From contig MNCI01002242.1 of assembly GCA_015680685.1 (NCBI GenBank), positions 443,478 to 507,477 on the forward strand: 64,000 nucleotides of DNA, in the 5' to 3' direction. This DNA is from Gnetum montanum (Eukaryota > Streptophyta > Gnetopsida > Gnetales > Gnetaceae). Within the stretch, counting starts at the first letter, position 1. Every line of letters starts with the position of its first letter. A model generated the notes under the pieces. It searched no databases, had not been told where the DNA came from, and saw nothing but the letters and a program-made list of their open reading frames with translations. The position numbers were made by a program, and so were the translations under genes. Below are positions 20,563-31,371 of this stretch, one piece after another.

Positions 20563-20916
20563 TTATGGTTTTTTTTCTGCGATAGGAGCCATGGGAAAGG
20601 TGCTAGCGTGAAAGACAAGGTAGGCTTCATTGGCCTCCTCAAATTCACACTTGTTAAAAGATAGTGTTGCATTGGGAGGTGAGTTAAGCCAAACCTCCAT
20701 TTTCTCTTGATGGCTTGTATCTTTTCTTGCTGTAGTGGCAAACTTGGCATCACTAGAAGGTATGCCAAAGAGATCATTGAACATGGACTCATTAATGTTC
20801 AACACAACAAGATAACCATGAATGCGAGTGATGAATTCTGTGATCCCTTCATCAAAAGAGACAATCACATTCAATATCTCAGTAGGTGACATCAATGGAC
20901 TAGGCAACATGAACAA
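20563..20916 (-). pseudogene. Gag-like frame of the right-arm Ty3-type element
   Basis: 117 open codons on the minus strand, the homologue of the plus-strand frame at 11883-12281. Shared motifs include LNINESMFNDLFGIPS and SFNKCEFEEANEAYLVFHA. The frame continued through 15681-15454 before the Copia insertion separated them. Confidence 0.55.
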
Positions 20917-23900
20917 GCCTAATAAACCTGCATTAGTGAGCCTCTGTAGAACATCCGTAGGAGCTTTCTTTACTAGCCACTCTAGTGCTGAGTTTATTTT
21001 GCCCCACTTGAGTTTAATCTTCTTCTGAGAATGGCCTGAAATGGTTATGACAACTGTAGACTTATGTATAGAATCTGTAGCTTAACATAGTTGACCTATT
21101 AGCCTTGTAAAATCATAAAAAACCAAATAATTCAAAACAACTAAAAAACTTTAAAAAACCAAAAAAGAACAAACAACACAAAAATACAAAAACAAAAATG
21201 CTAAAAATGATGGCCATGCTTAGACAAATTCCACTTTCTAGGCTTAGGCAAAGTTGGAACCTTAGGTTGAACCAGTGCACATACTTCTAAATCTGGGTGG
21301 CCCCATCATTCGTGTGCATAATGGATAGCTACACATGCTTGAAACACATGAGAATACCACATAGGATACCTACCAAACTCATCACCAAGTTGGTTGAGCA
21401 CTTGCAATCTTATGACCTCACCTTGTGTAAATGTCTCCAAAGTTGTAGGGGTTATGGATAAAATTGGATCATTTTTCACCAATACTCCATGATTTACCTT
21501 ATATTTTCAGAAAACGAAGCATGAGAGCAATTAAAACCAAACCACAGTAAAGCTAAAAATAAACAAAAATGTCAACTTAAGATAGGGCTTGCTCTTCTAA
21601 GAGGTAGAAAGTTCCTGAAGGATTTTGGAATAGATTGTTTATTTTGTCAGTTAGCATCAAAGTGTTATCGATGTTGTATTGCGAGTACTTTGGCATCTCT
21701 CAGGCCTGCAATAATGTTCGCACTCCCATAGAATGCGAGCCATCATTCCCCTCTCTCTCTTTGGGTGTCAAGATCATCAACCATGAACCTCATGATTTGG
21801 TTGAAGGATCTTGCCATGAGAGTCTCTACGATCACGATTGCAACATCCATAGCTAGGTGTGACTACATGATCACATCGTAGTGTCGGAGTAGGTACACTA
21901 AGAACTCTCTAGTGCCAGGTCTAAACTACACTTGGGTGTGTTTGTCTCTACTTATATTGGGGTTCCAATTGTTTTGGGAGGCCATCCCAGTGCAACATAG
22001 GATGCCCGCAAACTCCACCACAACCAAAATAGTTTTCAGCAAGGCCCTATGCATAGCCAAAACACATGACCATTAGAACATTGAAAACCATAAAAATGTT
22101 AAAACAAAAATTAACAAAATTCAAACCAAAATAGCCTCTAGGATGACAACGTTGCCGTTGAATACAAAACATGAAAAATGACCAAATTTACCAATGTAAC
22201 TACACAATGCAAACCAAAATCCAGCCTTTATAGTTGAATCAACATGGCCAAAAACCAAATTTTACATATTGATGGGCATGTAACATAGCAAAAAACGAAT
22301 TTGACATTTTCACAAATAGTTAGCTTGTGAGACCTTAGAATAAGCATTTTCACAAACCGTTGACATGAAACCAAGCTTCAACAAAACTAGAAGTCAAGAT
22401 TGATTGCATTGGGGCTTGATGAATGGAATTTTTTCAGAAATTAGTGATCAAATAGTCCACACAAGGTTCATACATTGGGAATATTGGTAGAAAAATGAAA
22501 CACAAGTTTTCTTTGCTCTTGGAGCCCACACACTGCCATACCTTCCCACAAAAAAACCTCAATAGCCTTTCTTTGTTGCCCTATCAAGCCCAAAGAGTAC
22601 CATATGCTGGCCACAAGATAGAAAAATTCCATGAATGTCCAAGCCTAAGGGACTGATGCTGTCAATTCTAGCCATGAAATCCAAAAATTCTACAACCAAA
22701 CTCCACACTGACCAATACAGATCCTGGGGCTTTGAAAAACTTTGAAAAAAATTATAAAAAATTATTTTCCATTACAGACGTAGAGAACACAGACCAAACA
22801 ACCAAAATTGACCACCAACGCTGCAATCCTAGTGTAGAAAAAACCACAATTGTGCCAGTTTTCAGCTGAAATTTTGACCAAAAACCCTGGTTTGCAATGA
22901 ATCGAACTGTAGTAAACACTTTGGGAAAAATTCGTAACAAATGTTAAAAATTCCAAACTTTGAACAAAACCCTTCTATACTGCATTCATGGGTCAAAAAT
23001 TTGACAGCGCTGCCAGTTTTTCCATTGAAAAACTGTAAAATAGTGACAAAACTATCTAGAATAGTGAACACTAGGTTGGGAAAAAGCCTATAAAAAAGTA
23101 AACAAAAAATCTAAAAAATATGATTCCACTTCCAGTTTAGCTGAGAAACCCCAAACAACAATCCCACACAATCAGAAATGAAAAATTTTATCATATGTAG
23201 GCTAGAAAAAATGTCAAGATTTGACCAAAATAGGGAAAAATAGAGCAAAAATGCTATATAAAGATTTGGGGAAAAACTGAAAGCTCCTTCAATTGATGTC
23301 CCCAAAAACCTAAACTTCAATCCCAATACAATCGATGGGCCTAGATCTACAATTTGACACAAGAAGTTCAAAAAATTTTCAACCTAGGTAAGCCTAGAGG
23401 TGGAAAAATGTTTTCACAAATTTGATTAAAATTGGAAAAAATGGTGAGAAATTGTCACCTAGTGCCCCTAGAGGAAGATCCTTTGCTTGCAGAAGGATTT
23501 GAAAGTCTAGAAATAATGCAAAGAGCCTCCTCTGCCTTGTCCGAAACGAGATTCCAACTTCTCAATCTGATCTTTTTTGACATGGGGTCTAGGATTTGTG
23601 AATTCTGCCTTCACTGCCGCAGGGAAAAGCCTGAAATTTCTTGCTTTGCTACGACAACACTATGGGTAGGGATGGATAGAAGCCAAGATTGCTGGGAAAA
23701 TGTTAGGAATTTGGTTTTTGAACACCACTACAAATCCTAGGCACCACACATGGGAGATTTGGAAGGAAACTAGTTGTGGAAAATCCTCCAAAGTGCATCA
23801 CATGTTTACAAGAAAAACCCTTTGAAACCCAAGAAAAACCTTCGACATGTTGAGTTTAAGAGATATTTAAGTAACTTAGTTTCATATGTTAAATGTTTGC

Positions 23901-24405
23901 CAAAATCTCCACTTTCCTATTTCCAATGTTGTCATATGGGTAGTTTTTGGTAATTTGTGGGCTCCACAAGACTTCGTCCAAAACTCCAAAACCTGACATG
24001 TTGGCCTATATGATTCTTAGGAGGGATGGAAGGGAGAAACAAGCTTCATACATTGAGTTTTGGCTGCAGTTTTCTTGCTTCATACGTTGAATCAATCAAT
24101 ACATAGGAACCAATGATCATCATCTTGACAAATGATGAGTAGGAGTGGGGGATGCTTGTGACGTGATGGGCGGAGATGTTGTAGAGGGACTTGGCATAGA
24201 ATTTGGTGCTAGAAGGCTCGGTGGAGTCGTAGGCAACAACGTTGGTGGGAGGCTAGTGGGTAGCACTAGTGGATGTTTAGGCGAAGAACCTAGTGGGGGT
24301 GAGACGGTTGTGAACAATGACATAGTAGGCTAGCAGCTTGGAGATGGGGGCATTGAGGCATGCTCTAGGTTGAAGGGCACCATGTGATTGTAGGTCTGGT
24401 GTCCA

Positions 24406-25550
24406 TTGTGCAAGGGCGTGCGTACAATGGAGCTAAGCTTGATAGGCAAGTTCATTTTTTCCAACACAAGGCCTAAGATGGACATAATTAAGAAATGGAT
24501 GGTAGCGACATGGGCATTTGGAAATGTTGAGGTTCAAAGTTTATTGGAGGACTTGCGCCTCTTCATTTTCTGTTCTGCTGTTGACTATGATAGCATGCTT
24601 ATGGGGGGCTGTAGTTTTATGGGGCTTGGGGTTTGGTGCTTACATCGTGATGCCCTAGTGTGCATCTGGATGCAAACCTATTCTCTTGAACACTACTATG
24701 GATCTATGTTTTGGGTATTTTGTGGGAACTATGGACGATAGATTTCCTGAAAACCACAGTCCCCCATAAGCATGCTATCATATCAACAGCAGAACAGAAT
24801 TTTCAAGGTCCCCCTTGCCAAGTTCTTTGGGGAATTCATCACTTTTGATATATTTACGAATTTGATGGAGCGAATGGGGTTTGTTTGGTTGTGTCTGGAG
24901 GGCATTGTCATCTCAGGACATTGTTCAGGAGGTGGTCTTGGATCTCTCGTTCAGGGAAGTAGAAATGCTCATGGAATACGAGAATATCGAGGTTGATAAA
25001 CCTCTTGAGGATTAGTTGGTTGTTGGATTCCATTACACTATGTGTGGGAAAGCCAACCATCATGCTGCTGCTTGTCGAGTTAGAATCAAGGCACTTGAGC
25101 CTCACAAAAAGGATGGGGGTAGGTGGATGGTGGTAGGGAAGCGTGGACGTCCCCTATTGGAAACCATGCCTAATGCTACTCCTTCAACACTTGGGTTTCC
25201 CGGGGGGTGGGAGGGAGGGAGGCTCCCTTGCTGATCCAGGTTGTGGCATTTCTTGGCTTTAGGATTCTGCTTGGGTGGGGGATGGGGGGTTGGCAGGAAG
25301 GGGGGAAGGGGGAATCTCCCTCCGCTAGGGGATTGGATGTTAGTAGTGCAGGGATCTTTGATGCCAAAGGTGGTAGAGGTTTTGAGGACTGCAACATAGA
25401 GTAGTGGAGGGTTCCCAGTCTCATCGGAATCTTGGAAGGTCGGTAGACCCCTAACATTGGTGGCTTGTAGCAAGAATACACAGATGGAGATTGACCTGGG
25501 TTTTCAGCCGACCTTGAAAAAGGTCTACAAGAAACAGTTCGTTGGTGGAC
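24406..25550 (+). pseudogene. LINE copy 2, ORF1 with zinc knuckle
   Basis: The first part (24406-24741) has TMELSLIGKFIFSNTRP and IIKKWMVATWAFGNVEVQSL, like the DUF4283-type N-terminal domain of plant LINE ORF1. It matches the copies at 35.8 and 50.65 kb. A knuckle-like MCGKANHHAAAC at about 25040-25075 lacks the first Cys (Tyr-Thr-Met-Cys). ORF1 ends LKKVYKKQFVGGP then TGA at 25553-25555, overlapping the ORF2 ATG. Confidence 0.7.
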
Positions 25551-25551
25551 C

Positions 25552-25990
25552 ATGAGGATCTTATCATCGAATTGCAGGGGTCAAGATACACCCTATAAAA
25601 GAAATACCTTGACGTAAATTGTGCATAGGGAAGATTGTAATGTGGTGTGTTTGTGAGAGACAAAGCTACAATAAACAAAATCTCATTTTTGCGCTCAGTT
25701 GGACGGTAGACACAACTTGTCGCTAGTTGGGGTAGGGTGAGGGATTTGGCTGTCCTCTCACTAATGTTGTTTGAGTTAGTGGATTCGTCTACCTGGAGTA
25801 TAACCGTTTTCATGGTTTCTTCTAGAATTTGGCTCACAAATTTTTATGGGGCTTAGGACTAAGAGGTACAGTTGGAGGAGCCTAGGAGGATTTTACTACT
25901 GGTGCCAGATAAAAGGAAGTGGATCTTGGTTGGGGATTTCAACTAGCGGTTGCATGCTTGGGAGAAGTCTAGGGGTGACAATACTAACCC
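25552..25990 (+). pseudogene. LINE copy 2, endonuclease start of ORF2
   Basis: ATG at 25552 gives MRILSSNCRGQDTPYK, then stops. Remains of the endonuclease (VGDFN-like text near 25930) continue in mixed frames. The ATG sits in ATGA with the ORF1 stop. Confidence 0.75.
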
Positions 25991-26562
25991 CCTTGGTAGT
26001 TAATAGTTTTTGTTTTTCATGTAGTCCCATGACATCGTAGACATGGAAATCAAGGATTGTCTTTTCATGTGGAGTAATAGGCCACATCCTATCTAGGATT
26101 GATAGAGTCAGGGTTAGCTCAAATATATTGATGAACTTTGGGATCCAGGTCTCGGGGAAGAAACAACATGCCTTTGATCACTGATTGGCGGTCCGCTTGG
26201 TGGGGAGAATACATCAGCAAACTAGCTTGCCTTTTCTCTTTGGACGTTTGTGGCTATTGAAGCCTTGGTTGTGGTCCTTAGTGACGGAGATTTGGGCGCA
26301 TTACTATACTCATGTTGATCCATGGGACTTTCTTAAAGATGGGCTAACCAGGCTTAAGTGAGCCATCCGCTTTAAGAAGACAAAGGAGAATTTTTCCTCT
26401 TAGGCCTATGAAGCTACCTTACAAAAAGCATTAGCCAAGATCCAAGCTCCACAAGAAATGGGGATGTTGTTGGAGGAGGCCGAATAGGAAGTTCTCAAAG
26501 AACTATAGGCACTTTTTGATGAAGAGGAGTTGTACTAGAGACAATGGGTGTGAATTAGGTAG

Positions 26563-27534
26563 TTGAAGGAGGGGGACAGAAATACATGGTTCTTCTTCGC
26601 CACTGCTAAATCAAATGGACAGTCCAAGAGGATGCATCATTTGGTGCAGGAAGGGACCACTTATGTTCATGCCCAGGAGATTGTGCGGGTGATTCACACA
26701 TATTGGGATAAGATCTACTGCAAGCACAACACCTTGCCGCTGTCTGTCTTGGTGTGGGCCATGAATGGTGAGGAAGAGAACCACTTGTTGCTTGAGCCTT
26801 TTATGTGGATTGAGTTGGAAAAAGCCATGGTGTCGTTGAAAGTTGACAAGGCCCATGGGCCTAATGGATGGCCTATTGAATTCTTTAAGGAGTTTGCTGA
26901 TGTTTTGGAAATGAACATGATGCTTAGATGACAAAAAATTTGTTGCAAAATTGACTACTCTAGGATGGTGCTTATGCCCAAGACGGCCAAACCCACTGAT
27001 CCATCTCAGTTTCGGCCAGTTAGGGTTTGTAACACCTTTCGCTTGTTTACGAAAGTGCTGGTTAGATAGTTGGCCTTGATGATGCCATGCTTGGTGGGGG
27101 GACATCAAGCTAGTTTTATGGTCGATTCCTCGAAGACCAAGTCATTTTGATGTAGGAGATTCTTCACTCGTTGCAAAATGCTAGTTACCTAGGTATGTGT
27201 CTCAAGCTAGGCATTACAAAAGCGTATGATACGGTTTGCTGGGAAGCTTTTTGGGAAATTATGCTGCGTAAGGGATTTCGTCATAAATTTGTTAATTTAT
27301 GCATTCATTTGCAATCCTTAGGGCATATTCTTTTGATATTGAAGGGAAACTTTGGGTGTTTTCATCCTCCAGCTAGGGTCTGAGACAAGGGGACCCTCTT
27401 TCACCCTGTATGTTTACTCTTGCAATCAACACATTGCTATCCTATTGCAAGATGGAAGGTGTCAGAGGGTTGGAGATTACAGGGAGGCTGGGGTCCTTGG
27501 GGTGCTGAAGTTTCAGGATGTTTTGTTGACTTAA
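26563..27534 (+). pseudogene. LINE copy 2, reverse transcriptase
   Basis: A 122-codon frame includes KEGDRNTWFFFATAKSN (the linker before RT) and KVDKAHGPNGWPIEFFKEF. Later frames hold CLKLGITKAYDTVCWEAFW (motif A region) and the GLRQGDP region near 27380. The catalytic YxDD box is not reached before the element ends. Confidence 0.85.
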
Positions 27535-27637
27535 GTTTAAAATTCTTGCATTGTGACAAGAAAGAAAAACGAAAGGGAGAAAAAATGCATCTGCATCAGG
27601 CTATATAAATTCATGATAGTCAAAATAAACTTGTTAG

Positions 27638-27665
27638 CGATATGTTTCTATGCTGCCCTGTGAAG
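27638..27665 (+). CDS. WD40 gene exon 1 visible (tentative micro-exon)
   Basis: 28 bases after TTGTTAG and before GTAAAT, encoding RYVSMLPCE plus one base. It enters exon 2 in the correct phase. Small size and a weak acceptor make this the least certain exon; upstream exons are not visible because LINE and Ty3 sequence fills the region before it. Confidence 0.35.
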
Positions 27666-27819
27666 GTAAATGGATTTTTCACCTCGACATTCTGTCATTA
27701 ACTGTTGAGGGCAATGGTGTTCTTCCTCTAAGTTCTCTACTATTTATTTTACTGTCAGTAGCTGGATCGATTCCTTCCCAAGATGCTAATCTAATATTTT
27801 TTTTCCTTGTAACACTCAG

Positions 27820-27883
27820 TATCAGGGACAGAAAATTCTAATGTACACTTCGCAATGATCCAGCTTGACCAAAGCATTCCTAC
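27820..27883 (+). CDS. WD40 gene exon 2
   Basis: 64 bases between CACTCAG and a strong GTAAGT donor. In the chosen phase it encodes SGTENSNVHFAMIQLDQSIP with no stop; the other two frames have stops. It leaves two bases (AC) to be completed by exon 3. Confidence 0.55.
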
Positions 27884-28014
27884 GTAAGTAACCTACAGGT
27901 TTCTTATTATTTCTTGCCATCATTTCTGTATGTGTGATATGTATGAATATTTTACACTGATGCTAGTGTGAATCACTGCTGAAAAAAACTCTCAACGTTA
28001 ATTTTAAAGTACAG

Positions 28015-28051
28015 TCGCCTTCCACAACATAACATTACAAGGATATGACAG
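28015..28051 (+). CDS. WD40 gene exon 3, with in-frame TGA
   Basis: 37 bases between TACAG and GTAAGA. In phase with exons 2 and 4 it reads T-RLPQHNITRI-stop-Q. The TGA is at 28046-28048. Skipping this exon would break the frame into exon 4, and no alternative GT inside the exon avoids the stop. A CGA to TGA change (methylated CpG decay) is the simplest explanation. Confidence 0.5.
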
Positions 28052-28762
28052 GTAAGATTGGCTTCAGAATACTAGAGGATAGTGACATTTTTTAAAGATC
28101 AGTAACCAGTGCTGATATGAAACTGTTGAAAACTCATTTCAAAATTGGCTTGTGAATACAAATATGTCAAAATCATCTACCAGTAGAGATGGTTTGGAGA
28201 AGAAAGAAAGCAACACTTTGTTGCATTGAATGAATTGTTTGTATAGATAACACATAGGGTGTCTAGATGCACATGACATGGCATGGCTATGTTGGAACTT
28301 TGAACTGAAGAAGTTTTAATAATTTTAACTTCCTGCATAAGTAATGTTCCCCTGGTCCAATGAACACAAGGTTGACATATAGCATTATATGTGCCCTAAC
28401 AATTACATTTATATTACCCTTCTCTGAAGATCATTTCAATCCTGAAGTATCACATTTCAAGAAAATTTATTGTCATCAAATCCTAGTGTTATAGAGAGCA
28501 TGGGACTGTGAGGATGATTTAACTTGTGCAGTTGTTAAACTTTTGAAATATAAAGTGCATTTTGGTGAATAGAACATTATTTATCATCACTTTCATAGTT
28601 GCTGGTACGATGTTTTGCATTTTTGCAGTTTGTTTATACATCTTGGATATAAACAGTTCAATGTTGGAATTCTGGAAATTTAAGAGTATTATTTCATGTA
28701 TCTCTTGAATATTTTTCATGTTAGAGGTTAGTGTAATTCCTCATATTTATTGTTTTTGGCAG

Positions 28763-28860
28763 GGATCTGAACTTCTCAAATTGTACCCTGGTGATCACGA
28801 TGGGAATACAACCTATTACTCCACATATCATGGTCATAAATCACGAATTACTTGTTTAAG
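28763..28860 (+). CDS. WD40 gene exon 4, start of first visible blade
   Basis: 98 bases after TTTTTGGCAG, ending before GTGTGA. It encodes GSELLKLYPGDHDGNTTYY and then YHGHKSRITCL, the Gly-His and first strand of a WD40 blade. Two bases (AG) remain and are completed across the 14-kb intron by the first G of exon 5. Confidence 0.8.
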
Positions 28861-28914
28861 GTGTGAAACCCTATACAGAAGTAATTATTCTTAAAATGCA
28901 TGTAAGTTAATTTT

Positions 28915-29408
28915 ATGACGGTTATTTGCTGTACGTCCATGCGTTTCCACCTAGATGGGGGGATGTTGGCTGAGGAGCAGAGTCGTCGAGAGCTTGCCAT
29001 GCAAGCAATTCAGCAGGCAGCCAATTTCATGGATTCTGAATTGCACTGTAATACTTTGGATATCCTCCACGCTCTCGAGCATCCACACTGCATGTGTTAT
29101 AGGCTGCTGGCACATTTGTAGTCTCCCTCCTTAGGGTTGGGATACTGTTCCTGCTATTTCTAGTTGGCCAATTTGGCCTTGTTTTGTGCTGTGGGTCCAT
29201 AATGTATGATTTTTTTTTTGGTTTTGTGGGAGAGAGAGGGGGGGTGGGAGATGGGGGATGGTGATTGGGGTTTAACGGCTGCTTGGGGTTCTTCCCCTAA
29301 TCACAGGTAAATCCGTGTTGGCCACCTCTGGTGGCCCAATTTTGTAATTTTAGCTTTTCTTTCTAGTAATTTAAACCTGAACATTCTCTCAAAAAAAAAA
29401 AATGACGG
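28915..29408 (+). mobile_element. 5'-truncated LINE 3' end (copy 3) with target duplication
   Basis: About 480 bp flanked by ATGACGG at 28915-28921 and 29402-29408. It contains the C-terminal end of the LINE extension (RFHLDGGMLAEEQSRRELAM ... HCMCYRLLAHL, stop) and a 3' UTR ending AACCTGAACATTCTCTC plus an A tail. The same terminal sequence (CCTGAACATTATCTC plus A tail) ends the element at 56.49 kb, identifying both as one family. It lies early in the 14-kb intron. Confidence 0.85.
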
Positions 29409-29625
29409 ATTAGTGATTGACCCTTTTGAAACAAGGGTTTTTGACATTTCGGAGAATGTTATTTTTTGTTAAGATATTGATATTTAATACAATGTTTTAC
29501 TATTCATTGTATTGTTTTTGTATATTTACCATAAAACTGATTTATCAACTGTATTGATCATTCATATGCAATAAAAAAAGTTCACTTTACCATCTAAAAT
29601 AAATTTCACCAATTCCAGCTATATT
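29409..29625. other. Intron sequence without recognised features
   Basis: AT-rich spacer between two LINE 3' fragments. No coding or repeat signal seen. Confidence 0.5.
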
Positions 29626-29831
29626 AACAAGCTAACAGTTTCTGTCTTTGAGTTTGCTCAGTTTTGCTGTTTCTTCCGGGGGGGTGCCCCCCTTGGGCCT
29701 CCCGCGCCCCCCCCCCCCGNNNNNNNNNNNNNNNNNNNNNNNNNNNNNNNNNNNNNNNNNNNNNNNNNNNNNNNNNNNNNNNNNNNNNNNNNNAAAAAAA
29801 AAAAAAAAAAAAAAAAACAAGCTAACAGTTT
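29626..29831 (+). mobile_element. Very short LINE insertion with 16-bp target duplication and assembly gap
   Basis: AACAAGCTAACAGTTT occurs at 29626-29641 and again at 29816-29831. Between them lie a G/C-rich piece like LINE 3' UTR, 74 unknown bases (29720-29793) and a poly-A tail. This is the pattern of a severely 5'-truncated LINE insertion. Open frames spanning the unknown bases have no meaning. Confidence 0.8.
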
Positions 29832-30241
29832 AACACTGGTTGATTGGCCAGACACTGATATATAGTTTCTCCATCCACAAAGAAGTTCTTGACTTGAGAA
29901 CCATTTGTCTCAAAGAGGCAGGCCTAGCCTTGGTCATGTTTTACATTGATCTGTCTTGACTTGGAACAGTGGGCAACCAATTTACATGTTTTTAGTGAAA
30001 GCCTTTGATGCAGGGGCGTGTTAGGATGAAATCAAATCTTTCTGTTACACAGCTGATGTGATAAAGGTACCATGATGAATGATGCGATAAAGGTACCATG
30101 ATGAATGATGATTGTTCAGATATTTTACTAGGCAGATCATAGAATTTTGATAGAGATGTAATGTGTTATGTTTGAAGAATGACATCTTAGATGGCTCAGT
30201 TCTGACCAAAAAGGATTGGATATTGAACCTGTTAAAAGAAG

Positions 30242-31021
30242 TGATTTGGACATCACCTAGCCTGATGTATCAATTCTTAATTGATTGTGTGTGTTTATCT
30301 TATGTTATGTCAGGTTCTTAATGTTTTCAGGGTGTTTCAGGGCCAATGGGAGCTTGTTAAAGAAGTTTGGCTTTCAGAACAGACTTCTTGCTTTTGGCAG
30401 TCCTGCTAGAAAAGACGTCTACTCCAAGGGAAAGATGTCTTTGCTATAGGGAAAGATATCTACTTTGCAAATAAGACATCGACTATGCAAGTGTTCAGCT
30501 CTAGAAAGACGTTTACTGTGCAAGTGTTCAGCTTTGGAAAGACGTCTACTCCCAATAAAAGATGTTTACTCGGCAACTCTTTTACATGCAGGAAAGATGT
30601 CTTGTCTGACGATGAGATGTTTTTGTGTCAAATTCTAATGGGCATAAATTCATAAGTGAGGCACCATGGGAAGACGAAAAGTCATCTAAAAGTGTATAAA
30701 TAAGTATCCAAGGCCTAAGTTTCAGCAAGAGAGTGCAAGGGTGAAAGAGTGAGAGTGAGAAGAGAGAGTTGAGAGGCTAATTATCTAACCATGCTCCTTG
30801 AGAGATTGGAGAGGTTTCTTTGAGTGTTTGTGAGTTAGTGCTTGTGTGTAGTGAGGATTTGATTAAATTACTTGTCTATCCTTGGGAGTGAACAAGTTTC
30901 CTTTGTGCTTTGTACTATTTTCTTTAAGCAATAATAAAGTTCCTCTTTTTCTTTCTTGTTCACATTTGGCTTGGTTGTGATTTGAGAGAGCTTGGATTGT
31001 GGAATCCAAGCGAGCTCCTCA
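30242..31021 (+). repeat. Left LTR of the Ty3-type element
   Basis: Starts TGATTTGGACATCACC and ends GCTCCTCA, colinear with 34642-35457. It holds about eight copies of an AAAGAYGTCT-like motif (30411-30605), a TATAAATA box at 30695 and an AATAAAG signal near 30933, a normal U3-R-U5 order. Confidence 0.88.
30695..30702 (+). promoter_or_regulatory. LTR TATA box
   Basis: TATAAATA preceded by AAAAGTCATCTAAAAGTG; the same box with the same upstream text is at 35124 in the right LTR. It lies in sense orientation within the WD40 gene intron. Confidence 0.7.
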
Positions 31022-31371
31022 TTAGATTGATATTGGAGCATTGGCTTTGATTGAAGGTAGTTTAATTCAAATGGAGAATCCTCACCCCAGTTGCAAGGAA
31101 TCACTTCTCATATCATCAAGTTTGGTTTGAATCACAATTGTTTGTCTTTCCATACTTAGGATTTGGAAAAATTCCTTTGATCCATAAGTTGGACATATCT
31201 TTAAAGATCTTGGAAATAATATTAGAATTGGATATCCATTTGGATTTGAACAATTTGAGTTCTTTTCCACTAAGATTCTAATGATACTTGTTTCTTTACC
31301 TTGAATTCTCTTCATTTTTTGCATCTATTTGTAGAATTTTGCGGAATTTACCTTTTTAGGTCATTATCATT

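Larger units (their letters stand above)
15395..24092 (-). mobile_element. Right arm of the inverted repeat (Ty3-like element), broken by Copia
   Basis: Reverse-complement counterpart of 8786-12615. It runs from LTR-like sequence at about 24.09 kb through the leader to gag-like frames (20916-20563 and 15681-15454). A Copia element of 4862 bp plus a 5-bp target duplication sits inside. Allowing for this, arm lengths agree to within tens of bases. It continues past 15395 into Ty3 pol. Confidence 0.75.
24110..27540 (+). mobile_element. L1-like LINE (copy 2), 3' truncated
   Basis: Plus-strand LINE with ORF1 (24406-25550), the ORF2 endonuclease start at 25552 and reverse transcriptase to about 27.5 kb. 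It ends before the zf-RVT and coiled-coil parts seen in other copies, just upstream of the first putative exon of the WD40 gene. The missing 3' end implies later deletion, since LINE insertion normally loses the 5' end. Many stops are present. Confidence 0.85.

Noticed and set aside
25102-25553. Minus-strand Pro-rich frames within LINE copy 2
   Set aside because: Antisense of Gly-rich ORF1 sequence; the plus strand carries the LINE motifs.
28017-28051. Alternative reading of exon 3 as AFHNITLQGYDR without a stop
   Set aside because: It needs a phase that neither exon 2 nor exon 4 offers; using it breaks the frame into the WD40 region.
27820-28051. Exons 2 and 3 as parts of LINE copy 2
   Set aside because: LINE similarity ends at about 27540, and the sequence has splice sites and phases consistent with the WD40 gene instead.
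29632-29855. Open frames with poly-Phe, poly-Lys or Gly/Pro runs across the n block
   Set aside because: They consist of homopolymer translation and unknown bases around a LINE tail.
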